Both the position numbers and the translations under genes were made by a program. Shown piece by piece: positions 45,344-55,926 of a stretch of 64,000 nucleotides of DNA (position 1 is the stretch's first letter; the number at the start of each line of letters is the position of its first letter). The DNA is from Bradyrhizobium sp. RP6 (GTDB lineage: Bacteria; Pseudomonadota; Alphaproteobacteria; Rhizobiales; Xanthobacteraceae). The stretch covers positions 242,600 to 306,599 of the forward strand of contig NZ_RQIT01000005.1 of assembly GCF_003837805.1 (NCBI RefSeq), written 5' to 3'. Under the pieces are notes generated by a model. The model worked only from the letters and a program-made list of their open reading frames with translations, searched no databases and had not been told where the DNA came from.

Positions 45344-45877
45344 TTACTCCGAGTACTTGAACTGGGGCATGTTCTTCAGCTCGTCCTTGCTCGCGTTGAA
45401 CACGGCATGGTCCGGATACCATTTCGACGCGGACGACGTCGTGGTCGCAGCCGGCCTGTTGTCGGTGCCGGTCGCGGCGCCGGTGGTGGTGGTCGTGGTG
45501 GTGGTCGCGCCCGGCTTGGCGCCCGTGCCGGTGTAGGCGACGGCCTCGTTGACGAACTTCAGCTTCTCATAGGGCACGGCAACGAGATGCTCGCCCATGC
45601 CGAGGAAGCCGCCGACGCCGATCACGGCAATCTTGATGTCACCGTTCTTGTCCATCAAGAGGTCGTTGATCGTGCCGATGTTCTCGTTGGCCTCGTTGTA
45701 GACCTTCAGGCCGTCCATCTTGGACGTGCGCCACTGGCCCGACGCGGTCGTGGATGTCGTGGTGGCCGTGGACGCGGTCGGCGCCTTGTCGGTCGTGGTC
45801 GTCGGCGATTGTGCGAACGCGACGGTTGCAAGCAGCGCGGTGCCGGCAAGGCCGGCGGCGATTGATTTCGTCAGCAT
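45344..45877 (-). CDS. Secreted PRC-barrel domain protein
   Basis: 177 aa from ATG 45877 (GGAGAGGACGAC upstream). Signal peptide about residues 1-23 (AGLAGTALLATVAFA). Thr-rich spacer, then a PRC barrel (about 52-115: RTSKMDGLKVYNEANENIGT, INDLLMDKNGDIKIAVIGVG, GEHLVAVPYEKLKF), a second Thr-rich run and a short C-terminal tail (HAVFNASKDELKNMPQF). Periplasmic PRC-barrel proteins of this kind are common in Bradyrhizobium and often stress-related; the role is unknown. Confidence 0.85.
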   Translation of the reverse strand: MLTKSIAAGLAGTALLATVAFAQSPTTTTDKAPTASTATTTSTTASGQWRTSKMDGLKVYNEANENIGTINDLLMDKNGDIKIAVIGVGGFLGMGEHLVAVPYEKLKFVNEAVAYTGTGAKPGATTTTTTTTGAATGTDNRPAATTTSSASKWYPDHAVFNASKDELKNMPQFKYSE

Positions 45878-46091
45878 GTCGTCCTCTCCTTCACAGAAAA
45901 CTCGTGCTGGGAAAACAGCGCTGATCACGCGCAGTTCCGTGCGCGCCGCAATTTCGTCGCGCAATGCGCGAGCGGAACATCACGCAAGGCATGTTCCTGC
46001 GTCACTCAGGAACATTTTGCAGCGCACGATTCTCGCCGACGATCATGCATCCTCGTAGGCAGCAACCGCGGCTCACCTCTGGATACGCGCG

Positions 46092-46307
46092 TCAGGCCGC
46101 AAGCGGCGGGTGCTCGACGATCTCATGCGCGTAGATTGCCACCGCCTCGAAGCGATAATTGCAGGCGTGGCAGGTCCAGAGGTAGGAGATGCGCCCCTCG
46201 CCCGGCTCGATCCAGTCGGGCTGCGCGATCGGCGTGCCGCACTGGGCGCAAGGGTTATGTCTCGGGATGTCGCCGGTGTGTGCAGTGACGAGCTTGGATT
46301 TTGTCAT
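46092..46307 (-). CDS. Small zinc-ribbon protein
   Basis: 71 aa from ATG 46307 (CGGGAGAGGTGCC upstream). Two CxxC pairs (CAQC and CHAC, 28 residues apart) suggest a single zinc ribbon with an aromatic strand between (ISYLWTCHACNYRFE). No family named. It is divergent from the lytic transglycosylase across 306 bases that contain a REP-like element. Confidence 0.7.
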   Translation of the reverse strand: MTKSKLVTAHTGDIPRHNPCAQCGTPIAQPDWIEPGEGRISYLWTCHACNYRFEAVAIYAHEIVEHPPLAA

Positions 46308-46500
46308 GGCACCTCTCCCGATTTGCAGCGCTTGCATACTCGCTTTCGCGAGCCGGCACGAATAGACAGGCGTGCTGTCTCGCGCGGGGGGGCGTCCGCC
46401 CCGAAAGCCGATTACGCCAGCTTTGAGTCATCACGGCGGCACGGCGCCGCAAAAACGTTAACGGCGTCGTTTGGTCACATCATCGCCGTGTTCGGGGGCC

Positions 46501-46581
46501 TAAAGCATGATCCGGAAAAGTGCATCGCGGTTTTCCGAGCAGATCATGCTCAAACAAGCAGATCATGCTCAAACAATAAGG
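46501..46581. repeat. REP-like element with a perfect 2 x 19-bp tandem
   Basis: TAAAGCATGATCCGGAAAAG opens a common Bradyrhizobium-type element; inside it GCAGATCATGCTCAAACAA occurs twice head to tail (46539-46557 and 46558-46576). It ends about 33 bases before the transglycosylase start. The rest of the gap 46308-46613 contains no gene that I can support. Confidence 0.75.
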
Positions 46582-46613
46582 CAGCCGGACCCAGGCCATT
46601 TACGGGATATCTG

Positions 46614-47156
46614 ATGAAAATTTTACGCGTTGTCGCGCTGCTCGCGGCCGGATCGATTTTGCCGCAGGCCGCATTCGCCGGCGAAGCCGAATATGCCGAG
46701 ATGGTCGCGGCCCATGCCCGCGCCAACGGCGTGCCGGAAGCACTGGTGCATCGCGTCATCATGCGCGAGAGCCGCTACCAGCCGCACCTCGTCGGCCGTG
46801 GCGGCACCATCGGGCTGATGCAGATCAAGCTCGCGACCGCTCGCGGTGTCGGCTACACCGGCGATGCCGCCGGCCTGCGCGATCCCAACGCCAACCTCAC
46901 CTATGCGGTCAAATACCTCGCCGGCGCCTATCGCGCCGCCAACGGCGACCACGCCCGAGCTGTGCGTTATTTCGCAGGCGGCTATTACTACGCTGCAAAG
47001 CGCCAGCGCCAGGAGCAGCAGCAGACGATGGTGCAACAGGCCAGCAACGAGAGCTGGCTGGAGCCGAACGGCAACCCGCAGCCGATGTTCGGCGCGCCGA
47101 CGCACAAGAAGCTGGCACAGCGCGTCCGTAACGCGCGGGCGCAGGCCTCGCAGTAG
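46614..47156 (+). CDS. Lytic transglycosylase (SLT domain), periplasmic
   Basis: 180 aa. Signal peptide about residues 1-22 (VVALLAAGSILPQAAFA). SLT domain with the catalytic Glu in VIMRESRYQPHLVG and the GTIGLMQIKLATARGVGYTG and NLTYAVKYLAGAYRAANGD motifs. It cleaves glycan strands to 1,6-anhydro products. The C-terminus is Gln-rich and basic, likely disordered. ATG 46614 starts the signal peptide; the frame is open upstream but non-coding in character. Confidence 0.9.
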   Translation: MKILRVVALLAAGSILPQAAFAGEAEYAEMVAAHARANGVPEALVHRVIMRESRYQPHLVGRGGTIGLMQIKLATARGVGYTGDAAGLRDPNANLTYAVKYLAGAYRAANGDHARAVRYFAGGYYYAAKRQRQEQQQTMVQQASNESWLEPNGNPQPMFGAPTHKKLAQRVRNARAQASQ

Positions 47157-47161
47157 CCTCT

Positions 47162-47298
47162 CGTATCCCGGACAAGCAGCGGCGCGAAGCGCTGCTGCGC
47201 AGAGCCGGGACCCAGCCCTCCGCAAAGATGGGCCCCGGCTCTGCGACGCATCACGCCGCCAAGCGGCGGGGCGCTGCATCGCGTCCGGGGCACGGACA
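47162..47298. repeat. Palindromic intergenic repeat
   Basis: ATCCCGGACAAGCAGCGGCG at the left and CGCGTCCGGGGCACGG at the right with AGCCGGGACCCAG/TGGGCCCCGGCT inverted arms in the middle. It separates the transglycosylase gene from the riboswitch. Confidence 0.65.
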
Positions 47299-47353
47299 CT
47301 GAGGTTCCGGGCCAAACGCGTTGACACCGCCCGTCACTGGCATACATTAGCAC

Positions 47354-47463
47354 CGTTCCGAGGGGTGCTCCGAGGAGGAGCTGAGATACCGCTAAATGGG
47401 CAATTCGGCCCAGGACCGCGGTGACCCTTTGAACCTGATCCGGGTCATGCCGGCGAAGGGACA
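47354..47463 (+). promoter_or_regulatory. TPP riboswitch (THI element)
   Basis: Conserved THI-box sequences are all present: GGGGTGCT, GAGCTGAGATACC, CCCTTTGAACCTGATCCGGG and ATGCCGGCGAAGGGA. It ends only about four bases before the thiO ATG, and its 3' AAGGGACAGGG is also the ribosome-binding site, so ligand binding should block translation initiation. It represses the thiamine operon when thiamine diphosphate is plentiful. Confidence 0.95.
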
Positions 47464-47466
47464 GGG

Positions 47467-48492
47467 ATGTTGCAAACGACCAAGCGACCGGATTCCCCGG
47501 TATCCATCATCGGCGCAGGCATTGCTGGCGCCTGGCAAGCCCTGCTGTTCGCACAGGCCGGTCATGCCGTGACCTTGCACGAGCGCGGTGACGAGGCGAT
47601 GACGGATGCCACCAGCCATTGGGCCGGCGGCATGCTCGCGCCCTATTGCGAGGCCGAGGTCGCAGAACCCATCATCAGCCGCCTGGGGCTGCGCTCCCTC
47701 GACATCTGGCGGCGCGAGCTGCCCGATACGCCCTTCAACGGCTCGCTCGTCGTCGCCCATCCGCGCGAGCGCAACGATTTCGAGCGCTTTGCGCGCATGA
47801 CCGAGGATCACCGCCGGCTCGATGCCGCGGGCCTCGCCGAGCTCGAGCCGTCGCTGGAGGGCCGCTTCCGCGATGCGCTGTTCTTCCCCGCCGAAGGCCA
47901 TGTCGAGCCGCGCCGCGTGCTGCCGAAGCTGCACGCGCGCATCCGCGCCGCCGGCGGCAACATCAAGTTCTGCAGCGACGTCACCGCAGGTGATCTCGCA
48001 AACTCGGATCCCGAGGGCATCGTGATCGACTGCCGCGGCCTCGGCGCCCGCGACGAGCAAAGCGAGCTTCGCGGCGTCAAGGGCGAGATGATCCTGATCG
48101 AGAGCCACGAGGTGCAGCTTGCGCGCCCGGTGCGGCTGATCCATCCGCGCTGGCCGCTCTACGTGATCCCGCGCGAGGCCGGCCTGTTCATGCTGGGCGC
48201 GACCTCGATCGAGGCCGAGGACACCGGCGTCAGCGTCCGCTCCGCGCTGGAGCTGCTTGGCGCGGCCTATACCGTGCATCCGGCCTTCGGCGAGGCCCGC
48301 ATCGTCGAGTTCGGCTCAGGGCTTCGGCCCGCCTATCCGGACAATCTGCCGCGCATCGGCATTCGCGGCGGCAGGATCAGCGTCAACGGTCTCTACCGCC
48401 ACGGCTTCCTGATCGCGCCCGCGCTCGCCGAGCTGACGCTCGCCTATGTCGAGCGCGGCCAGATCGACAACGAGGTGATGCAATGCGGGTGA
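47467..48492 (+). CDS. thiO: ThiO, glycine oxidase-like FAD enzyme
   Basis: 341 aa. FAD-binding Rossmann motif SIIGAGIAGAWQALLFAQAG (about residues 12-31), then SHWAGGMLAPYCEAE, GHVEPRRVLPKL, and the C-terminal GLRPAYPDNLPRIG and NGLYRHGFLIAPALAE. It makes dehydroglycine for the thiazole ring of thiamine. First gene of a riboswitch-controlled operon, which supports ThiO rather than another amino-acid oxidase. Confidence 0.95.
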   Translation: MLQTTKRPDSPVSIIGAGIAGAWQALLFAQAGHAVTLHERGDEAMTDATSHWAGGMLAPYCEAEVAEPIISRLGLRSLDIWRRELPDTPFNGSLVVAHPRERNDFERFARMTEDHRRLDAAGLAELEPSLEGRFRDALFFPAEGHVEPRRVLPKLHARIRAAGGNIKFCSDVTAGDLANSDPEGIVIDCRGLGARDEQSELRGVKGEMILIESHEVQLARPVRLIHPRWPLYVIPREAGLFMLGATSIEAEDTGVSVRSALELLGAAYTVHPAFGEARIVEFGSGLRPAYPDNLPRIGIRGGRISVNGLYRHGFLIAPALAELTLAYVERGQIDNEVMQCG

Positions 48493-48499
48493 TCGTCCA

Positions 48500-48697
48500 A
48501 TGCTTCTGATCGTCAACGGCGAGCAGCGCGAGGTGAGTTCCGCAAGCGTCGACGCGCTGCTCACCGAGCTCGACTACGAGGGCAGCCATTTCGCCATCGC
48601 GCTGAACTACGACGTCGTGCCGAAAAGCCGCTGGGCCGAGACGCAGCTGAAGGCCGGCGACGAGATCGAGATCATCACGCCGCGGCAGGGAGGGTGA
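48500..48697 (+). CDS. thiS: ThiS, thiazole sulfur-carrier protein
   Basis: 65 aa, ubiquitin-like fold. MLLIVNGEQREVSSAS, VDALLTELDYEGSHFAIALN and the C-terminal GG (PRQGG) needed for thiocarboxylate formation. It passes sulfur to ThiG. Begins seven bases after thiO. Confidence 0.93.
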   Translation: MLLIVNGEQREVSSASVDALLTELDYEGSHFAIALNYDVVPKSRWAETQLKAGDEIEIITPRQGG

Positions 48698-48740
48698 GCG
48701 GGATGGCACACTCTCTTCGCGGCGACGGCTCTTTTTGGCC

Positions 48741-48836
48741 CGTCATTCCGGGGCACGCGAAGCGTGAACCCGGAATCTCGCGCCACAACTTCGAGATTCC
48801 GGATCGGCCCGCGTACCGCGGCCCGTCCGGAATGAC
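48741..48836. repeat. Family A-type palindromic repeat between thiS and thiG
   Basis: GTCATTCCGGGGCACGCG at the left, GGCCCGTCCGGAATGAC at the right, with inner GGAATCTCG/CGAGATTCC arms. It lies inside the thi transcription unit and ends 12 bases before the thiG ATG. Confidence 0.8.
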
Positions 48837-48848
48837 GGGGACTTCAAC

Positions 48849-49631
48849 ATGGTGACCTTCTACGGCAAGACCTTCGCCTCGCGCCTCCTGATCGGCAGCG
48901 CGCTCTACCCTTCGCCCGCGATCATGCAGGAAGCGATTCGCGCCTCCGGCGCCAGCATCGTTACGGTATCGCTGCGGCGCGAATCCGCCGGCGGCAAGAC
49001 CGGCGATGCGTTCTGGAAGCTGATCCGCGAGCTCGACGTCACCGTGCTGCCGAACACCGCCGGCTGCCGCACCGTGCGCGAGGCCGTGACGACGGCCAAG
49101 CTGGCACGCGAGCTGTTCGGCACGAACTGGATCAAGCTCGAAGTCATCGCCGACAACGACACGCTGCAGCCCGATGTCGTCGGCCTGGTCGAAGCCGCAA
49201 GCATCCTGATCAAGGACGGTTTCGAGGTGTTCCCCTATTGCACCGAGGATCTCTCGGTGGCGAACCGCCTGGTTGAAACGGGGTGCAAAGTGGTGATGCC
49301 GTGGGCCGCGCCGATCGGCAGCGCGAAAGGCATCACCAACCGCGATGCGCTGAAGCTTTTGCGCGAGCGGCTGCCTGATATCACGCTGGTGGTCGACGCG
49401 GGTCTCGGCGCTCCCTCCCACGCGGCGCATGCGCTGGAGCTCGGCTACGACGCCGTGCTGCTCAACACCGCCATCGCCAAAGCCGCCGATCCCGTCGCGA
49501 TGGCCAATGCCTTCCGCCTCGGCTGTGACGCCGGCCGCACCGCTTATGAAGCCGGGCTGATGAACGCCCGCGATTTCGCCTCCCCCTCCACTCCTGTCGT
49601 TGGGACCCCGTTCTGGCATGCCGTTTCCTGA
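48849..49631 (+). CDS. thiG: ThiG, thiazole synthase
   Basis: 260 aa TIM barrel that builds the thiazole phosphate from 1-deoxyxylulose 5-phosphate, dehydroglycine and ThiS thiocarboxylate. Seen: [40 protein letters not shown], the Schiff-base Lys in [24 protein letters not shown] and [18 protein letters not shown]. Its 3' end overlaps the thiE start. Confidence 0.96.
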   Translation: MVTFYGKTFASRLLIGSALYPSPAIMQEAIRASGASIVTVSLRRESAGGKTGDAFWKLIRELDVTVLPNTAGCRTVREAVTTAKLARELFGTNWIKLEVIADNDTLQPDVVGLVEAASILIKDGFEVFPYCTEDLSVANRLVETGCKVVMPWAAPIGSAKGITNRDALKLLRERLPDITLVVDAGLGAPSHAAHALELGYDAVLLNTAIAKAADPVAMANAFRLGCDAGRTAYEAGLMNARDFASPSTPVVGTPFWHAVS

Positions 49632-50226
49632 TCGCTTTTATCCCGTCGTCGACAGCCTCCAATGGGTCGAGCGCCTGACAAAGCTCGGCGTCGGCACCAT
49701 CCAGCTGCGCGCGAAGGAGCTCGACGACTCGCAGGCGCTTCAAATCGTCTCCGACGCGCTGGCGATCACGAAGGGCACGCAGGCCAAGCTGGTGGTGAAC
49801 GACTATTGGCGCGCGGCGGTCGTCGCCGGCGCAGAATATCTGCATCTCGGCCAGGAGGATCTGGCTGAGGCCGACCTCAAGGCGATCCGCGAGGCCGGCC
49901 TCAAGCTCGGAATCTCCACCCATGACGACGACGAGCTTGCGACCGCGCTCGAAGCCCAGCCCGACTACGTCGCGCTCGGCCCGATCTTCTTCACCACGCT
50001 CAAATCGATGCGTTTCGAGCCGCAGGGCATTCCAAAAATCACGGAATGGAAGAAGCGCATCGGCACCATTCCGCTGGTCGCGATCGGCGGCATCAAGTTC
50101 GAGCACGCCGCAGAGATCTTTGCCGCCGGCGCGGATTCGATCGCCGTCGTTTCCGACGTCACCCAGAACGCCGACCCCGATGCTCGCGTGCGGCAATGGC
50201 TCGACGGTTCGAAGGAGGCGGCATGA
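49618..50226 (+). CDS. thiE: ThiE, thiamine-phosphate synthase
   Basis: 202 aa from ATG 49618 ([20 protein letters not shown]), overlapping the thiG stop by 14 bases in another frame. It couples the thiazole and pyrimidine phosphates. Motifs: [58 protein letters not shown] and PLVAIGGI. The Bradyrhizobium-type ThiE sequence lacks the usual QxR-K spacing at one strand but retains the core. Confidence 0.93.
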   Translation: MPFPDRFYPVVDSLQWVERLTKLGVGTIQLRAKELDDSQALQIVSDALAITKGTQAKLVVNDYWRAAVVAGAEYLHLGQEDLAEADLKAIREAGLKLGISTHDDDELATALEAQPDYVALGPIFFTTLKSMRFEPQGIPKITEWKKRIGTIPLVAIGGIKFEHAAEIFAAGADSIAVVSDVTQNADPDARVRQWLDGSKEAA

Positions 50227-50249
50227 TGATCGCCCCACTCCCTCCACTC

Positions 50250-52296
<2,047 letters not shown>

Positions 52297-52330
52297 GCGC
52301 CGAGGTGAGGTAGCTCCGTTATCGCAGAAC

Positions 52331-52356
52331 GAAGATCGGGCTAACGCCCGATCTTC
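52331..52356 (+). terminator. Hairpin after thiC, probable operon terminator
   Basis: Perfect 11-bp stem GAAGATCGGGC / GCCCGATCTTC with a TAAC loop. No T-run follows, so termination may depend on the hairpin plus Rho. It also lies at the boundary of the AT-rich insert. Confidence 0.6.
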
Positions 52357-52403
52357 AGATAATCGCCGTTCAGCGCCCACATTCTTTTGTGAAATTTCGC
52401 CGC

Positions 52404-53444
52404 CTAGTCCTCGCCACAGAAGTGCGCTCTCTCCGCATTCCCAACAGCTCCGCCTGACGGCACCCTGTCTACAACACGGCGCCGATTCTCAGCATCCAGC
52501 TGGGAAATCATTAACACGCGGAGCGGTGTGAATATTCCAAAACCAAATGCGCCTCGACTGTTGATGGCCTGCAGATCATCGATATTCGATTCTGACACAT
52601 TTCGTAGCCGCTCTTCAAACTGACTCAAGTTATGGATGCCACTCGCTGCAAGCGAGGATATTAGGTAGTCGAATGCAGTGTCGGGCCTGTCTACATCCAG
52701 GTCGATGCTAATGCCGCGTTCGATGCATCGATTGACTACAGCGTGTACAGTCTCGGACTGCTGCAAGAACGCTTCCAGTGAATCCCTGTTGACGGATATC
52801 TCGAGCTTCCCTCGACTAATTTCACTTTTGTACTCGGCGCGCAAATCTGCGCTCAAGGACTTAACCTCGGAGAATGCTTCGTCAGCGGCTTCAAGCAAGG
52901 CGCTAATACGAAATAGCTTCCGACGAAGCTCCTTAGGTACCTCCTTTTCAGTCTTGTAGCGCAGCTTCCAATCGAGCACAGCCCAAGCATGTTGAAGGAC
53001 CGTGCGAATCTGAATCTCCATTTTAAGCCCGGCAAGGTGTCGATACTCAAACAGCGATAGCCGAGCGTCAGGAAGCGAGGCAATGAGATGTGTCGACGAA
53101 TATCCAAATCGATCTTCGGCGTAATCCGCGCCCTTGACGATAGAGTTAGCAGAATCAATTTCAAAATTTTGAGCTATGGCTGCAGTAAGCACTCTGCAGT
53201 CTTCGTTCGTATAAAGCACAACCCTAATGCCACAGAGATCGGTTATATCGCTCAAATTTCGATACTTACCGACTTTATCGGGACGAGCAATTTTTCTTTC
53301 TAAGCTTTCCTGCTCTTTTACCCGCTGCTCTATCAAAGCAACATCGATACCACTATCTGCTGCAAGTTTTCTCAGCAACGGCGGCACGCATTCAGAAAGA
53401 CTTTGATAGAGCGACCTTCTCTGCTTAAAGGCTTCCGCTATCAT
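52404..53444 (-). CDS. Stand-alone RelA/SpoT-domain nucleotide synthetase in AT-rich DNA
   Basis: 346 aa, no HD hydrolase and no TGS/ACT domain. The synthetase domain is at about residues 45-175: GKYRNLSDITDLCGIRVVLY (acidic D69), RFGYSSTHLIASLPD (114 on), EIQIRTVLQHAWAVLDWKLR (E143). The aspartate and glutamate needed for pyrophosphate transfer are present; the usual EH after HAWA is DW. The C-terminal ~170 residues are helical and unfamiliar. The gene is clearly AT-richer: lines at 52561-52620 and 53281-53340 have 27 and 26 G+C of 60, against 40 of 60 in thiC at 51121. It is likely acquired and could act as an alarmone synthetase or toxin (toxSAS). Confidence 0.8.
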   Translation of the reverse strand: MIAEAFKQRRSLYQSLSECVPPLLRKLAADSGIDVALIEQRVKEQESLERKIARPDKVGKYRNLSDITDLCGIRVVLYTNEDCRVLTAAIAQNFEIDSANSIVKGADYAEDRFGYSSTHLIASLPDARLSLFEYRHLAGLKMEIQIRTVLQHAWAVLDWKLRYKTEKEVPKELRRKLFRISALLEAADEAFSEVKSLSADLRAEYKSEISRGKLEISVNRDSLEAFLQQSETVHAVVNRCIERGISIDLDVDRPDTAFDYLISSLAASGIHNLSQFEERLRNVSESNIDDLQAINSRGAFGFGIFTPLRVLMISQLDAENRRRVVDRVPSGGAVGNAERAHFCGED

Positions 53445-53634
53445 AAATCAGCACCCCCAAATGCTTGCTGACCACCTGTTCAGATACCGTCAATTGCATT
53501 GCGATTGATACTATACGGCGACGATCCAGGCAAATATTGCTATCCTTGGTTGAGTTAGCAGCCGCAACATGGAGCGTTGCTAGCGAGCTGAGTTTGGGTC
53601 CATGCCGCTTCTGTCTTAACATTCAATTTTCGAC

Positions 53635-54165
53635 TTGATCCAACTCTGCCGGTATAAGCTTGATTTGCCTCACCGCCTCCCCGATCTCCTCCGCCCCAAT
53701 CTCCGCCTCGTCTTCGTCGGCACCGCCGCCTCGACGCGCTCGGCTGAGCTTGGGCATTACTACGCCCATCCCGGCAACCGCTTCTGGCGCGCGATCCACG
53801 AGGCCGGGATCACGCCGCGACGCTATCAGCCGAGTGAGTTTGCGTCGCTGATCGCGCTCGGGATCGGCTTCACCGATCTCTGCAAGACCAGCGCCGGAAT
53901 GGATCACCAGATCGCGGCGGAGACGATCGATGTGCCGGGGTTCAGGGCGAAGATCGAAACGTACCGGCCGCGGACGATCGCGTTCACGAGCAAGAAGGCG
54001 GCAAGTTTGTTCTATGGCAGGCCGTCAGCCGCGATTGCGCTGGGGCGGCAGGCGCGGGACGCAAGCCTGCCGGAGATGTTCGTGCTGCCCTCGCCGTCAG
54101 GTGCGGCGTCCGGGCATTGGACGCTGGAGCCGTGGCGGGAGCTGGCGGCGTGGATCGCCGCGTAG
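53635..54165 (+). CDS. MUG/TDG-like uracil-DNA glycosylase superfamily protein with variant active site
   Basis: 176 aa from TTG 53635 (an in-frame TTG at 53665 is an alternative). The layout follows E. coli Mug: LVFVGTAASTRSAELGHYYA, HPGNRFWRAIHEAGI, ALGIGFTDLCKTSAGMDHQI and LPSPSGAASGHW. The usual motif 1 GINPG, carrying the catalytic Asn, is GTAAS here, and motif 2 NPSG is SPSG. So it belongs to the superfamily but the catalytic Asn is replaced. Its substrate cannot be inferred; a distinct broad-specificity UDG class has been described in B. diazoefficiens but I cannot tell whether this is its ortholog. Confidence 0.75.
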   Translation: MIQLCRYKLDLPHRLPDLLRPNLRLVFVGTAASTRSAELGHYYAHPGNRFWRAIHEAGITPRRYQPSEFASLIALGIGFTDLCKTSAGMDHQIAAETIDVPGFRAKIETYRPRTIAFTSKKAASLFYGRPSAAIALGRQARDASLPEMFVLPSPSGAASGHWTLEPWRELAAWIAA

Positions 54166-54197
54166 GTTCAGCGAACGATAGCGCGTCACATTCCGCT

Positions 54198-54327
54198 GTC
54201 GTCCCCGCGAACGCGGGGACCCATAACCCCCCGGAGTAGTTTGGCGGAGGCTCGGCGTTTCGGTGCTACGACCAACCGCAACAGGTAGATCACGCGGTAT
54301 GGGTCCCGGCGTTCGCCGGGACGACAC
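54198..54327. repeat. Palindromic intergenic repeat
   Basis: GTCGTCCCCGCGAACGCGGG at the left and GGCGTTCGCCGGGACGAC at the right with GACCCATA/TATGGGTC inside. It fills the gap between the glycosylase and the GST gene. Confidence 0.7.
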
Positions 54328-54424
54328 CGTTGGTTTGGCGGCACGCGTATAAAAAGGAACGTTGTCGGAATCCGCGCAGCCCATTCGTCCTCTGGACCAG
54401 GCGCGACCACATGGAGCCCCCCAG

Positions 54425-55075
54425 ATGCCTCCCACCATCACCGCCTTCGAATCCTCCCCCGACCGCGGCAAGGGCCACGCGCGCGACATGCGGGTGCGCT
54501 GGGCGCTGGAGGAGGTCGGCCAGCCCTACGACGTTCGCCTCGTCTCGTTCGTCGCGATGAAACAGCCCGCGCATCGTGCGCTGCATCCATTCGGGCAGAT
54601 CCCGACCTATGAGGATGGTGACCTCGCCCTGTTCGAATCCGGCGCGATCGTGCTCCACATCGCCGAGCGCCATGATGGCTTGCTGCCGAAGGACGCCAAC
54701 GCGCGCGCTCGCGCGATCGCCTGGATGTTCGCCGCGCTGAGTACGGTGGAGCCGCCGATCGTCGAACTCGGCATGGCGATGCTGCTCGAACGCGATAGGA
54801 GCTGGTACGCCGAGCGGCTGCCCAGCTTGCAGGATCGCGTCCGTATCAGGCTCGGCGAATTGTCCCGCCGCCTCGGCAAAGCCGACTGGCTGGACGGCGC
54901 CTTCAGCGCCGGCGATCTCATGATGGTGACGGTGCTGCGGCGGTTGAACACGTCAGGCCTGCTCGACGAGTACCCTGACATCGCCGCCTACGTCGCCCGC
55001 GGCGAGGCGCGGCCGGCCTTCAAGCGTGCATTCGAGGCACAGTTGGCGGTGTTCACCACTGCGTCGCGTTCATAG
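54425..55075 (+). CDS. Glutathione S-transferase family protein
   Basis: 216 aa from ATG 54425 (MPPTITAFESSPDRGKGHAR). Thioredoxin-like N-domain to about residue 80 with the cis-Pro segment FGQIPTYEDGDLALFESGAI, then an all-helical C-domain (GAFSAGDLMMVTVLRRL). Typical GSTs of this type conjugate or reduce electrophiles; the substrate is unknown. The catalytic residue is not clear. A second GST-like gene follows 135 bases later. Confidence 0.85.
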   Translation: MPPTITAFESSPDRGKGHARDMRVRWALEEVGQPYDVRLVSFVAMKQPAHRALHPFGQIPTYEDGDLALFESGAIVLHIAERHDGLLPKDANARARAIAWMFAALSTVEPPIVELGMAMLLERDRSWYAERLPSLQDRVRIRLGELSRRLGKADWLDGAFSAGDLMMVTVLRRLNTSGLLDEYPDIAAYVARGEARPAFKRAFEAQLAVFTTASRS

Positions 55076-55210
55076 CCCGGATGAGCGCAAGCGATGTCCG
55101 GGGCCGGCAGGCAACCGGCATGTCGCTTTCCGCTCATGGGGCTCCGGGCCGCCATTGCATCCATTTCGGACCCCCTGCATTCTGGCTCCCCCACACGGAG
55201 GAGCCCGCCG

Positions 55211-55918
55211 ATGCTGACCCTCTACTCCTATCCCGAGCTCTTCGGCGTCGCCGACAACAACGGCTACGGCCTCAAGGTCTATGCCTTCCTGAAGCTCGCG
55301 GGTGTGCCGTTCGCGCAGCAGCACATCTTCGATGCCTCCGCCGCGCCGCGCGGGCAGCTGCCTTACATCGTCGACAACGGTGAGACCATCGGCGACAGCG
55401 AGACCATCATCGCGTACACGATCGCGAAGTACCGCCTGACCATCGACGCCGCATTGTCCGCGGAGCAGCGCCGCACCAATCACCTCATTACGCGCATGCT
55501 GGACGATCTCTACTGGGTGATGTCCTATTCGCGCTGGAAGGACGAGCGCTTCTATCCCGCGTTCCGCGACGGCTTCATCGCGCAGCATCCGCAGATCGAC
55601 GCCGCCGGCTTCGAGAAGGCGAAGGCCTACAACGCGCAGCGCTATCACTACCAGGGCATCGGCCGCTACACGCCCGAGCAGGCCTATGCGCGGGGGCTTG
55701 CCGATCTGCAGGTGCTGGCGGAGATCGTGCCGGCCGCGGGCTTCGTCCACGGCGCGGCGCCGACCAGCGTCGATGCCGGAATCTACGGCTTCGTCGCCAA
55801 CATCTACTATTTTCCGATCCCGACGCCGCTGAAGGCCTTCGTCGATGCGCACGAAAATCTCGTCGCGCATTGCGAGCGGATTGATGCGATGGTGAGCGCG
55901 AAGTCCGCAGTCTCGTAG
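55211..55918 (+). CDS. GST/metaxin-like family protein
   Basis: 235 aa from ATG 55211 (CGGAGGAGCCCGCCG upstream). N-domain: LTLYSYPELFGVADNNGYGL, RGQLPYIVDNGETIGDSETI. Helical C-domain with RYHYQGIGRYTPEQAYARGL and TSVDAGIYGFVANIYYFPIP, resembling the FAX/metaxin-type GST relatives common in alphaproteobacteria. Enzyme activity is unproven in that group. Confidence 0.82.
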   Translation: MLTLYSYPELFGVADNNGYGLKVYAFLKLAGVPFAQQHIFDASAAPRGQLPYIVDNGETIGDSETIIAYTIAKYRLTIDAALSAEQRRTNHLITRMLDDLYWVMSYSRWKDERFYPAFRDGFIAQHPQIDAAGFEKAKAYNAQRYHYQGIGRYTPEQAYARGLADLQVLAEIVPAAGFVHGAAPTSVDAGIYGFVANIYYFPIPTPLKAFVDAHENLVAHCERIDAMVSAKSAVS

Positions 55919-55926
55919 GACCTCTT

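Noticed and set aside
45878..46091. Possible EcfG (GGAAC-N16/17-CGTT) promoter for the PRC-barrel gene
   Set aside because: GGAAC elements occur on the minus strand (about 45995 and 46010) but no CGTT lies at the required spacing.
49600..49617. Upstream TTG start for thiE
   Set aside because: ThiE homologs begin near MPFPDRFYP; the longer version only extends into thiG.
53425..53622. 65-codon minus-strand frame overlapping the RelA/SpoT gene start, considered as an antitoxin
   Set aside because: It has no convincing ribosome-binding site or recognisable fold; kept only as a test item in the synthetase finding.
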